From CAZWKQ01 sp964634005 (GTDB taxonomy: Bacteria; Bacteroidota; Bacteroidia; Bacteroidales; JACABE01), in the NCBI GenBank assembly GCA_964634005.1, contig CAZWKQ010000001.1, positions 1-64,000 on the forward strand: a DNA stretch of 64,000 nucleotides. Reading direction: 5' to 3'. Both the position numbers and the translations under genes were made by a program. How positions within the stretch are numbered: position 1 is the first letter of the stretch; each line of letters begins with the position of its first letter. This document shows, one piece after another, positions 57,174 through 64,000 of this stretch. The notes below the pieces were generated by a model, which was not told where the DNA came from, made no database searches, and was given only the letters and a program-made list of their open reading frames with translations.

Positions 57174-58316
57174 TTATTCGAAATTAGAAATTATTTTCTC
57201 GCATATAAACTCTGCAGAATTGCCATTGCCAAAAAGAGGCATTGAATAGTCGCTTTTATTATTATTGAAATAATTAAATGAATCGACAATTTTTTCGTAA
57301 GAGTTTCCGGCAAGTTTTGCAAAAGAATGTTGTGTAAGTTCAGTCCACTCTGTTTCATCTCTCAATATAATACATGGTTTGGCGAAAAAGAATGCTTCTT
57401 TTTGAACTCCACCGGAATCAGTACATATAATTTTCGATTTTTTTTCAATCATTATCATATCGAAAAAAGAAATCGGCTGAGATACAATAATGTTTTTATT
57501 TTTCATTAAAACATTTTTAAGAGTTTTATTCGCATTTATAATCTTTTGAGTATGAGGATGAATGGGAAAAAATAATTTAAGATTAAAATTAGTTACTATA
57601 TCGGTTAATGACTTTAAAATTATTTCCAACCTCGATATATTGCTTGTATTATAATTACGATGTAATGTAAGTAATATGTAATTTTCTTCTTTAAGGTTGA
57701 ATTTTTCGAGTATTTTCGAGTTTTTTTCAGCAATTCTGCCGTAAAAAATTGCATTATCCAACATTATATCACCACTCAGAAATATACCTTTTTGATTTGG
57801 ATTATATGGCTTTTTATCAGAGTGTATAAAGCCTTCGTTTTTAAGGTTCTTTACTGCATTTTCAGTAGGACAAAAAAGCATTGATGAGGCATAATCACAA
57901 TAAATTCGGTTCAATTCTTCGGGCATATCATAATTATATGACCTTAAACCTGCCTCTATGTGAACTAAAGGAATTCTCAGATTTGATGCTGCTATACTTC
58001 CGACAAGAGTAGAATTTGTATCTCCATAAACGAGAACCAAGTCAGGATTATTTTTTCTGATTGACTTCTCAATCTTTTTTATCATATCACCAATCATTTC
58101 ATTTTGATTGGTTGGTTTAACATTCAGAAAATCAATATTTTTGTTAATATTTAGCTCATCAAAAAAAATCTTCGACATGTTGTCATCATAGTGTTGACCT
58201 GTGTGGACAAGTAATTCTTTAATTTTATTACTGAATTTTTTTTCGATACATCTGCTTAAAGCCGCAGATTTAATAATTTGGGGTCTTGCTCCTATTATGG
58301 TCAGAATTTTTATCAT
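57174..58316 (-). CDS. wecB: UDP-N-acetylglucosamine 2-epimerase (non-hydrolysing)
   Basis: From ATG at 58316 the product has 380 residues, starting MIKILTIIGARPQIIK. Motifs HTGQHYDDNMS, EAGLRSYNYDMPEE and TDSGGVQKEAFF are typical of WecB. It interconverts UDP-GlcNAc and UDP-ManNAc for capsule or surface glycans. A longer frame to 58361 reads into radC and is rejected. One base separates the start from the radC stop. Confidence 0.95.
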   Translation of the reverse strand: MIKILTIIGARPQIIKSAALSRCIEKKFSNKIKELLVHTGQHYDDNMSKIFFDELNINKNIDFLNVKPTNQNEMIGDMIKKIEKSIRKNNPDLVLVYGDTNSTLVGSIAASNLRIPLVHIEAGLRSYNYDMPEELNRIYCDYASSMLFCPTENAVKNLKNEGFIHSDKKPYNPNQKGIFLSGDIMLDNAIFYGRIAEKNSKILEKFNLKEENYILLTLHRNYNTSNISRLEIILKSLTDIVTNFNLKLFFPIHPHTQKIINANKTLKNVLMKNKNIIVSQPISFFDMIMIEKKSKIICTDSGGVQKEAFFFAKPCIILRDETEWTELTQHSFAKLAGNSYEKIVDSFNYFNNNKSDYSMPLFGNGNSAEFICEKIISNFE

Positions 58317-58317
58317 T

Positions 58318-59022
58318 TTATATTTCTTGTTCATCGGCAAAACTGTAATAATTTTCTCCACTTATTATAATATGGTCAAGCACGTGAATTTCGAGTAAAC
58401 TACCCGCAGCCTTTAGGTTTTTGGTAAGTTTAATATCGGCTTCACTTGGCTTAATATTCCCCGATGGATGATTATGACATAAAATAATTGAACTCGCATT
58501 ATTATCAATAGCAATTTTGAAAATTTTTTTTGGATCGACTATAGTAGCTGAAATCCCTCCTTCGCTTACAGAAACGGTTTTAATTATTGTATTATTTTTT
58601 CTTAACAAGATAATCCAAAATTCTTCATATTTGCTGTCGGAAAAATAACTTTGAAGCAATTCATAAGCATCTTTACTCGATGAAATTTTTTTTCGGTTTA
58701 TTACCTCGGCTCCTCTTCGCCTTTTCCCTAATTCAAGGGCAGCTATTATTGTTACTGCTTTAGCCTTACCTATTCCTTTGAAATTTTTGACGAAATCATT
58801 TACATTTAATCCCGAAAGGTCTACAAGATTATAATTAACATAACGTAATATTCGTTTCGACAAGTCAACTGCAGACTCATCTTTATTCCCCGAACCTATC
58901 AGAATAGCCAACAATTCAGCATCACTTAAAACATTACTGCCTTTGTTAATAAGCTTTTCTCGCGGTCTATCGTCTACTGCCCAGTTTTTTATGGCATTTT
59001 TCTCATTTGCATCACTCGCCAT
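58318..59022 (-). CDS. radC: RadC family protein (JAMM/MPN+ domain)
   Basis: The 234-residue protein has an N-terminal helix-hairpin-helix region (LKGIGKAKAVTIIAALELGKR is near residues 60-90) and the JAMM metal motif HNHPSGNIKPSEAD. RadC is linked to DNA repair or plasmid defence, but its true function is unsettled. Length and motifs are complete. It is read with wecB. Confidence 0.94.
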   Translation of the reverse strand: MASDANEKNAIKNWAVDDRPREKLINKGSNVLSDAELLAILIGSGNKDESAVDLSKRILRYVNYNLVDLSGLNVNDFVKNFKGIGKAKAVTIIAALELGKRRRGAEVINRKKISSSKDAYELLQSYFSDSKYEEFWIILLRKNNTIIKTVSVSEGGISATIVDPKKIFKIAIDNNASSIILCHNHPSGNIKPSEADIKLTKNLKAAGSLLEIHVLDHIIISGENYYSFADEQEI

Positions 59023-59225
59023 TTGCTAATAATTTTAACTAAAGTTATTATTTTTTTTAAATTAGTACTTTTGAGCTTAAATGTTTTTTTATTTATCAAA
59101 AAAAAACATTCTTATGTTTTTAGTTTTAAATTTTAAAATAGCAAAATTCAAAAGTAATTAATTTCTTTAAACATTTTCGATACTTATTCAATTAAAAATT
59201 AATTTTCTCAATCAATAAAAAAAAA

Positions 59226-59249
59226 TTAATCAAACGTTTGTTTGATTAA
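59226..59249. promoter_or_regulatory. TetR operator-like palindrome before the regulator gene
   Basis: TTAATCAAAC/GTTTGATTAA is a perfect 10-bp inverted repeat with a 4-base centre, and pairing extends with A/T runs. It covers the -33 region of a promoter whose -7 element TATATTTG is at 59259-59266. This suggests that the TetR protein represses its own gene. Confidence 0.7.
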
Positions 59250-59279
59250 TTTTTTTTGTATATTTGCAAAAAAAATTTA

Positions 59280-59909
59280 ATGACAACAAAAGAAAAAAAT
59301 CAGATAGACGCTTTTGAAAGAATAGTTAATGCAAGTGCAGAACTATTCTCGAAATATTCGTATCATTCTGTAAGTGTTAGGGAAATTGCAAATAAAGCAA
59401 ATGTTAATATATCAATGATTTCATATTATTTTGGAGGTAAAGCGGGTATTTTGATTGAAATTCTTAATCGCTTCTTTGATTTGCACTTTAGCACCATTAG
59501 AGCATCTATTATTGAAACTGACACGGAAGAATTAACAATAAAAAGACTTTTTAAAAATATGGTTAATATGATCAGACTTCACACTGATATATGCCTTATT
59601 GGATTCAGCGATTTACCTAGCAACGTTCCTGAAGTATATGAACTTAAAATTAATAAATCTAATCAGTTGATTGAGCTTGGAAATCAAATATCAAACAAGT
59701 TTGGTATTGATTTTAATAAAAACAAAGATATTGCATACATTTTAGGACCTGCAATGATGAGTATGCTTACTTCGCACTTTACGCACAAAAAATCGATATC
59801 TCAGCAATTTAAAGTAGAATTTGATGATGAATATTATGAAAAATACAGCAACACTTTAGCCGAGTTATTCCTATACGGAATTTTTGGGCTTAGTCAAAAT
59901 AAAAAATAA
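59280..59909 (+). CDS. TetR family transcriptional regulator
   Basis: From ATG at 59280 the product has 209 residues. It has an N-terminal TetR helix-turn-helix (VREIANKANVNISMISYYFGGKAGILIEIL, with the family's Y-Y/F-F-x-x-K pattern) and a variable ligand-binding domain. An in-frame TTG upstream at 59256 is inside the promoter. The palindrome at 59226-59249 and a second like it at 59928-59941 suggest that it controls itself and the downstream operon. The ligand is unknown. Confidence 0.93.
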   Translation: MTTKEKNQIDAFERIVNASAELFSKYSYHSVSVREIANKANVNISMISYYFGGKAGILIEILNRFFDLHFSTIRASIIETDTEELTIKRLFKNMVNMIRLHTDICLIGFSDLPSNVPEVYELKINKSNQLIELGNQISNKFGIDFNKNKDIAYILGPAMMSMLTSHFTHKKSISQQFKVEFDDEYYEKYSNTLAELFLYGIFGLSQNKK

Positions 59910-59927
59910 TTTTTTTTGAAATTTTAT

Positions 59928-59941
59928 CAAACTAATGTTTG
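59928..59941. promoter_or_regulatory. Second CAAAC-N4-GTTTG operator-like site
   Basis: CAAAC, four bases and GTTTG repeat the core of the palindrome at 59231-59244 with the same spacing. It lies 33 bases before the nucleotidyltransferase ATG. It is probably a binding site of the adjacent TetR protein. Confidence 0.6.
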
Positions 59942-59973
59942 TTTGTTTTTATAAACTTTAAAATGTGTTTCAA

Positions 59974-60672
59974 ATGAATTATGCAGTAATAGCGGCAGGA
60001 GACGGAAAAAGGTTAATAGAAGAAGGGATAAAAACGCCAAAACCATTGATAAAAATTAATGGTATTGAAATGATAAAGAGGCTATTGGATATATTTGAGG
60101 ATAATAACGCAACAAAAGTTAGTGTAATAGTAAATGAATCATTTAAAGAAGTTAAAGATTTTATCTCTTCTCAAAAAAATCAATTCCCTATCGAGATAAA
60201 AGTTAAGTCAACTCCGAGTTCAATGCATAGTTTATACGAATTGAAACAATTAATCGGAAATACTTCTTTTTGTTTAACTACTGTTGATACAATTTTTAAT
60301 GAGGAAGAATTTAAACTATTTATAAACTACGCTGAAAGTCAAAAGGATAAAGATGCAGTAATGGGGATAACCTCATTTATTGATGATGAAAAGCCATTAT
60401 TTATTAAAACTCAAGGTGATAGAATAATTGAATTCAGTGACGATAAAAAAAACTCAATTTATGTTTCGGGAGGAATATACTTTTTCAGACCGGTAATTTG
60501 GGAAGTATTGCAAAATTCAATAAATGCCGGTACTAACAGAATGAGAAACTTTCAGAGGGATTTATTAAAAGCGGGGCTTAATGTCGGATTTTATGAATTT
60601 TCGAAAATAATAGATGTTGACCACGTGAAAGATATTGAAACAGCAGAGAATCTAAATATTAAAAATAATTAA
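59974..60672 (+). CDS. Sugar/polyol-phosphate nucleotidyltransferase
   Basis: From ATG at 59974 the product has 232 residues, starting MNYAVIAAGDGKRL and having TPKPLIKINGIEMIKR, which fits the NTP-binding loop of the NTP_transferase family (GxG/AxxR then PKxL). The likely reaction makes a nucleotide-activated sugar or polyol. It heads the operon with a CDP-alcohol phosphatidyltransferase, so CDP-activation of a head group is likely. In-frame GTG at 59965 is a weaker start. Confidence 0.85.
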   Translation: MNYAVIAAGDGKRLIEEGIKTPKPLIKINGIEMIKRLLDIFEDNNATKVSVIVNESFKEVKDFISSQKNQFPIEIKVKSTPSSMHSLYELKQLIGNTSFCLTTVDTIFNEEEFKLFINYAESQKDKDAVMGITSFIDDEKPLFIKTQGDRIIEFSDDKKNSIYVSGGIYFFRPVIWEVLQNSINAGTNRMRNFQRDLLKAGLNVGFYEFSKIIDVDHVKDIETAENLNIKNN

Positions 60673-60676
60673 AAGA

Positions 60677-61585
60677 ATGGACAGCACTATAGAAATAACA
60701 GGAATATCGAGAGGTGAAAAATATTCGCCAAATCACACCAATAACGATGGTATCATCTTTAAGTTAGTTGCCAATGAGCTTAGTTTAATGGGAGCTAAAG
60801 TAGAACTTATTGACGAAAAAAAATTTCAAGATTCACAAATAAACACACAAATAGTATTTTCGATGGTTAGATCGCCAAAATCTGTCGAAAAGCTTATAGA
60901 AATTGAAAAAAATGGAGCTTTAGTAATTAATTCGGGGTTTTCTATAAAAAATTGTTACAGAGCAAACCTAACTAAAATTTTAACATACAATTCAATCCCC
61001 TATCCAAAATCTTTAGTTGTAAACACAAGCGAAATGATTTGGGAAGAATTGGATTATTTTAATAAGTATCCAATTTGGGTAAAAAGAGGAGATGTTCATG
61101 CAATTCATAAGGAGGATGTTGTTCTTGTTTACTGTCGTGAAGAGGTTAATAATGTTTTGTCGGAATTTAGAAAAAGAGGAATTAAAGAAGCTGTTTTGAT
61201 GGAGCATATAGAAGGAGATATAATAAAATTTTACGGTGTAATAAATACCGGATTTTTCTACTGGTTTAGCCTTTTAGACACAAATCATTCAAAATTCGAT
61301 ATCGAAAAAAAAGTAAACAGTAACAATCATACTCCTTTTGATGAAAATAATCTGAAAGAATTGGCAGAAAAATCTGCAATGCTTGCAGGAGTATCAATAT
61401 ACGGTGGCGATGTTATTGTTAGAAAAAATGGGACATTATGTCTTATAGATTTAAACGACTGGCCTAGCTTTGCCCCGATAAGAGAATCAGCATCAAAAGC
61501 TATAGCGAGTCACATTTATTCACGTGCTGAACAATTTATAAAAACTAAGAATAATTCATTGGTTTTTGATAAACAAATGGTTTAA
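60677..61585 (+). CDS. ATP-grasp family protein
   Basis: The 302-residue product has the ATP-grasp pattern. An N-terminal Rossmann-like part (MVRSPKSVEKL) is followed by PIWVKRGDVHAIHKEDVV, the ATP-binding Lys region, LMEHIEGDIIKFYGV, and GGDVIVRKNGTLCLIDLNDWPSF with acidic metal ligands. ATP-grasp enzymes ligate carboxylates to amines or thiols, so a substrate with a carboxyl group is expected. It lies 4 bases after the nucleotidyltransferase. The exact reaction is unknown. Confidence 0.82.
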   Translation: MDSTIEITGISRGEKYSPNHTNNDGIIFKLVANELSLMGAKVELIDEKKFQDSQINTQIVFSMVRSPKSVEKLIEIEKNGALVINSGFSIKNCYRANLTKILTYNSIPYPKSLVVNTSEMIWEELDYFNKYPIWVKRGDVHAIHKEDVVLVYCREEVNNVLSEFRKRGIKEAVLMEHIEGDIIKFYGVINTGFFYWFSLLDTNHSKFDIEKKVNSNNHTPFDENNLKELAEKSAMLAGVSIYGGDVIVRKNGTLCLIDLNDWPSFAPIRESASKAIASHIYSRAEQFIKTKNNSLVFDKQMV

Positions 61586-61598
61586 AAAATTTAAAACT

Positions 61599-62531
61599 AT
61601 GGAAAAAACAAACTTAAATTATGAATCGACTCTAAAATCGAGAGATACAGAAGAATTATTAGATATCTGGTTTTATCGCCCAATTGGATATAGATGGGCT
61701 TTGTTATGCAAAAAATTAAAGATAAAACCGAATACAGTAACTGTTTTGAGTATAGTTTTAGGAGTAGCTTCGGGTTATTTTTTCATGTTTCACGATTTAA
61801 AACTGAATATAATCGGAATGCTATTACTAATTATTGCTAACTCATTTGACAGTGCTGACGGACAATTGGCTCGTATGACCAACCAACAAACACGATTAGG
61901 AAGAGTTTTAGACGGATTAGCAGGGAATTTATGGTTTATAAGCATATATTTTTTCATAGCTCTCAGATTAATGAACGAGGGTTTCTCATTATGGATATTC
62001 TTTTTGGCAGCATTTACAGGTTTTTTCCACTCATTTCAAGCTGCTATGGCTGACTACTACAGAAATGCATATTTATTTTTTATCAAAGGTAAAAATGGCA
62101 GTGAATTCGATAATTCTGAAACAGTTAGAAATAACTTTAATCAATTAAGTTGGAAAGAAAATTTTTTTAGAAAATTATGGCTACGAATATATCTTAATTA
62201 CACATCGGAACAGGAAATTTTATCGAAAAACCTGCAAAAATTGATGAAATTGATAAATGACAAATTCAACGGAGTAGTTCCTTCTTGGCTTCAAAATGAT
62301 TTCAGAACATTAAATAAACCTTTGATGAAATACACTAACATACTAACATTCAACACAAGAGCCATAGCACTATTCGTAAGTTTATTCATCAACAACGTAC
62401 TACTGTACTGGATTTTCGAACTGACAGTGCTAAATATAATTTTTGCATATATGGTAATTAAACAGGAAGCAAAAAGTAAAATTATTTACGAAAAAGCTTT
62501 TAACATAAATAATGAAGACAAAAATTTTTAA
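61599..62531 (+). CDS. CDP-alcohol phosphatidyltransferase
   Basis: From ATG at 61599 the product has 310 residues. The family motif is clear: SFDSADGQLARMTN and LGRVLDGLAGN, with D-x2-D-G-x2-A-R-x8-G-x3-D. However, the fourth Asp of the consensus is replaced by Gly followed by Asn. Several membrane helices flank it. These enzymes join a CDP-linked diacylglycerol or CDP-head group to an alcohol. The start at 61566 is a TTG inside the previous gene and is rejected. Confidence 0.85.
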   Translation: MEKTNLNYESTLKSRDTEELLDIWFYRPIGYRWALLCKKLKIKPNTVTVLSIVLGVASGYFFMFHDLKLNIIGMLLLIIANSFDSADGQLARMTNQQTRLGRVLDGLAGNLWFISIYFFIALRLMNEGFSLWIFFLAAFTGFFHSFQAAMADYYRNAYLFFIKGKNGSEFDNSETVRNNFNQLSWKENFFRKLWLRIYLNYTSEQEILSKNLQKLMKLINDKFNGVVPSWLQNDFRTLNKPLMKYTNILTFNTRAIALFVSLFINNVLLYWIFELTVLNIIFAYMVIKQEAKSKIIYEKAFNINNEDKNF

Positions 62532-63528
62532 TTATAGGACTGTCTTTTTTCTTATTGGATTGGCAATGCTTTCAATAATGTTTTGCAAACTTGGATTGCA
62601 TACTATTATTGAAAATATTGTAAAAACAAAATGGTGGTTTTTGGCTATAATCGGTTTGTGGCTTATCATATATCTATTGAATGCTCTTGCATGGTACTAT
62701 ATTATAGGGGAAGAAAAGAAAAAAATAGGATTTAAAAGAATTTTAAAATATACAATAAGCGGATTTGCCATAAACTATATCACCCCTCTTGTAAGTTTAG
62801 GCGGTGAGCCATACAAAGTACTTGAGCTGAATAAACATATTGAAAAAAATCATTCAATAGCTACAGTGATATCGTATAATATGATGCACATTTTTTCTCA
62901 TTTTTTCTTTTGGTTGACAGCTGTTCTAGTACTACTTATAAAACTTGAATTAAAAAGCACTCATATTATTTATCTTGTTATTGCCTTATTTATATGCCTG
63001 AGTGTTATTTATCTGTTTTATACAGCCTATAAAAAAGGAATTGTTAATACTGCCATAAGTCTTATAGCTAAATTATATTTTGCAAGGCTTCTGGTTAAGA
63101 ATATAAAAGATAAAAAAGACTTACTCAATAATGTAGATAAACACATTATAAGTTTACATTCCAACAGAATAAGAGATTTTTACTTAATACTTTTTTTAGA
63201 ATATTTAGCCCGAATAATAGGGTGCTTTGAATTCTTCTTTATTTTAAAAGCAATTCTAACAGATATTAGTTTTTATGAAGCTTTTCTTATTAGCGCAGGT
63301 TCATCTCTTTTTGCAAATCTTTTCTTTTTTATTCCTATGCAAATAGGCTCAAGGGAGAGCGGTTTCTTCTTAGTTTTTGAAAGTTTGAAATTATCGCCCG
63401 CTATAGGTGTATATGTTAGTTTAGTAACACGAATCAGAGAATTTTTCTGGATTTTAATAGGATTGATTTTAATTAAAATTAAACCAAAGCAAAACATAAT
63501 AATATTTGAAAATTTGAAATATGAATGA
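62512..63528 (+). CDS. Lysylphosphatidylglycerol synthase-like membrane protein
   Basis: The 338-residue protein has eight or nine hydrophobic helices, with the motif region SGFAINYITPLVSLGGEPYKVLEL and FIPMQIGSRESGFFLVFESL of the LPG_synthase_TM/UPF0104 family. Members are lipid flippases or have no known activity. Its start overlaps the previous gene by 20 bases, so the proteins are likely made together. A role in moving the operon's lipid product is an inference. Confidence 0.85.
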   Translation: MKTKIFNYRTVFFLIGLAMLSIMFCKLGLHTIIENIVKTKWWFLAIIGLWLIIYLLNALAWYYIIGEEKKKIGFKRILKYTISGFAINYITPLVSLGGEPYKVLELNKHIEKNHSIATVISYNMMHIFSHFFFWLTAVLVLLIKLELKSTHIIYLVIALFICLSVIYLFYTAYKKGIVNTAISLIAKLYFARLLVKNIKDKKDLLNNVDKHIISLHSNRIRDFYLILFLEYLARIIGCFEFFFILKAILTDISFYEAFLISAGSSLFANLFFFIPMQIGSRESGFFLVFESLKLSPAIGVYVSLVTRIREFFWILIGLILIKIKPKQNIIIFENLKYE

Positions 63529-64000
63529 TATAAAAGCAATTCTTTTCGATTTTGGAGGAACTATTGACACAAACGGCATCCACTGGAGTGAAATGATTTG
63601 GATAGCTTACGAAATGAATAATGTAGGCGTTAAAAAAACTGCCTACGAAAAGGCGTATATTTACGCTGAAAGAAGTCTTAATACAGGAAAAATTGAAAGT
63701 AATACTACCTTCCATGAAATGTTGATTGAAAAAATCAGCTTACAGTTCAACTTCTTACATAGTGAAAAATATTTAACTGACGAAAACTCGGATAATATTA
63801 TAAAGAAAATAACAGAGACATGCTATAATGAAGTAAAATCGAATATTAAAAATCAAATAGAAGTATTAAGTTATTTAAAATCAAAATACAGTTTAGCATT
63901 AGTATCAAATTTCTATGGAAATCTTAAAACTGTAGTTAATGAATTCGATTTAACAGATTATTTCTCGGTAATAATTGATTCTTACGATATTGGGATAAGA
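63521..64000 (+). CDS. HAD-superfamily hydrolase, truncated by the window end
   Basis: An ATG at 63521 opens a frame running to the window edge (about 160 residues), starting MNDIKAILFDFGGTIDTNG. This contains the HAD nucleophile motif DxGxT (DFGGT) and later LALVSNFYGN, the second HAD motif with the conserved Ser. The start overlaps the previous stop codon. It probably removes phosphate from a pathway intermediate. Confidence 0.85.
   Translation, partial: MNDIKAILFDFGGTIDTNGIHWSEMIWIAYEMNNVGVKKTAYEKAYIYAERSLNTGKIESNTTFHEMLIEKISLQFNFLHSEKYLTDENSDNIIKKITETCYNEVKSNIKNQIEVLSYLKSKYSLALVSNFYGNLKTVVNEFDLTDYFSVIIDSYDIGIR

Overview
The window comes from an AT-rich member of the Bacteroidota. The evidence is a type IX secretion (T9SS) neighbourhood (PorU, a PorP/SprF-family protein, GldJ), two large secreted proteins with T9SS-type C-terminal sorting domains, a FeoA-FeoB fusion, and many promoters fitting the Bacteroidota pattern TAnnTTTG at -7. 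I do not assign a genus.

Layout. (1) 1-5710: a CRISPR array of 87 repeats and 86 spacers that continues past the left edge. It is read on the minus strand from a leader at 5711-5919. (2) 5920-17987: a minus-strand type I-B cas operon in the order cas6, WYL regulator, HIRAN-domain protein, cas8b, cas7, cas5, cas3, AAA ATPase/DUF4143, cas4, cas1, cas2. A 386-base gap between cas3 and the ATPase holds a solitary degenerate CRISPR repeat, a decayed fragment of a second cas4, and two operator-like repeats. (3) 18043-22369: TauE/SafE permease, NAD-dependent epimerase/dehydratase and FeoAB, all minus strand. (4) 22527-31000: tRNA-Leu(CAA), S41 protease, cyclophilin lipoprotein, NuoE/NuoF-like subunits, YbaB/EbfC protein, SppA, an Elp3-like radical SAM protein and its overlapping partner. 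(5) 30924-41794: M14 carboxypeptidase, PorU, PorP/SprF, GldJ, MurF, AnmK. (6) 41893-48684: NhaD antiporter, ExbB-ExbD-TonB, FolC, and a GatE-type amidotransferase subunit. (7) 48881-59022: giant CotH/lamin-tail protein, FtsX/MacB-like permease, Upp, a surface-glycan set (FemAB-like, polysaccharide deacetylase, WecB) and RadC. (8) 59280-64000: a TetR regulator and a tightly packed operon of nucleotidyltransferase, ATP-grasp, CDP-alcohol phosphatidyltransferase, LPG-synthase-like membrane protein and HAD hydrolase, cut by the window edge.

How the parts work together. The cas genes make a complete type I-B system: adaptation (Cas1, Cas2, Cas4), crRNA processing (Cas6), Cascade (Cas8b, Cas7, Cas5) and Cas3 nuclease-helicase. 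The array shows a record of repeated sampling of the same targets. Two spacer pairs share the crRNA 5' end exactly but differ by 2-3 nt at the other end, as expected if the PAM side is fixed when spacers are captured. The cas3-ATPase gap looks like the scar of a rearrangement in which a segment carrying the ATPase and an intact cas4 was placed beside a broken cas4. The repeat left there keeps the half used for Cas6 recognition, so it could make a crRNA-like regulatory RNA.

The last operon looks like a pathway that activates a polar head group, attaches it to a lipid and modifies or moves the product. It carries the same CAAAC-N4-GTTTG palindrome as the TetR promoter. All functions are read from sequence alone; no database search was run.
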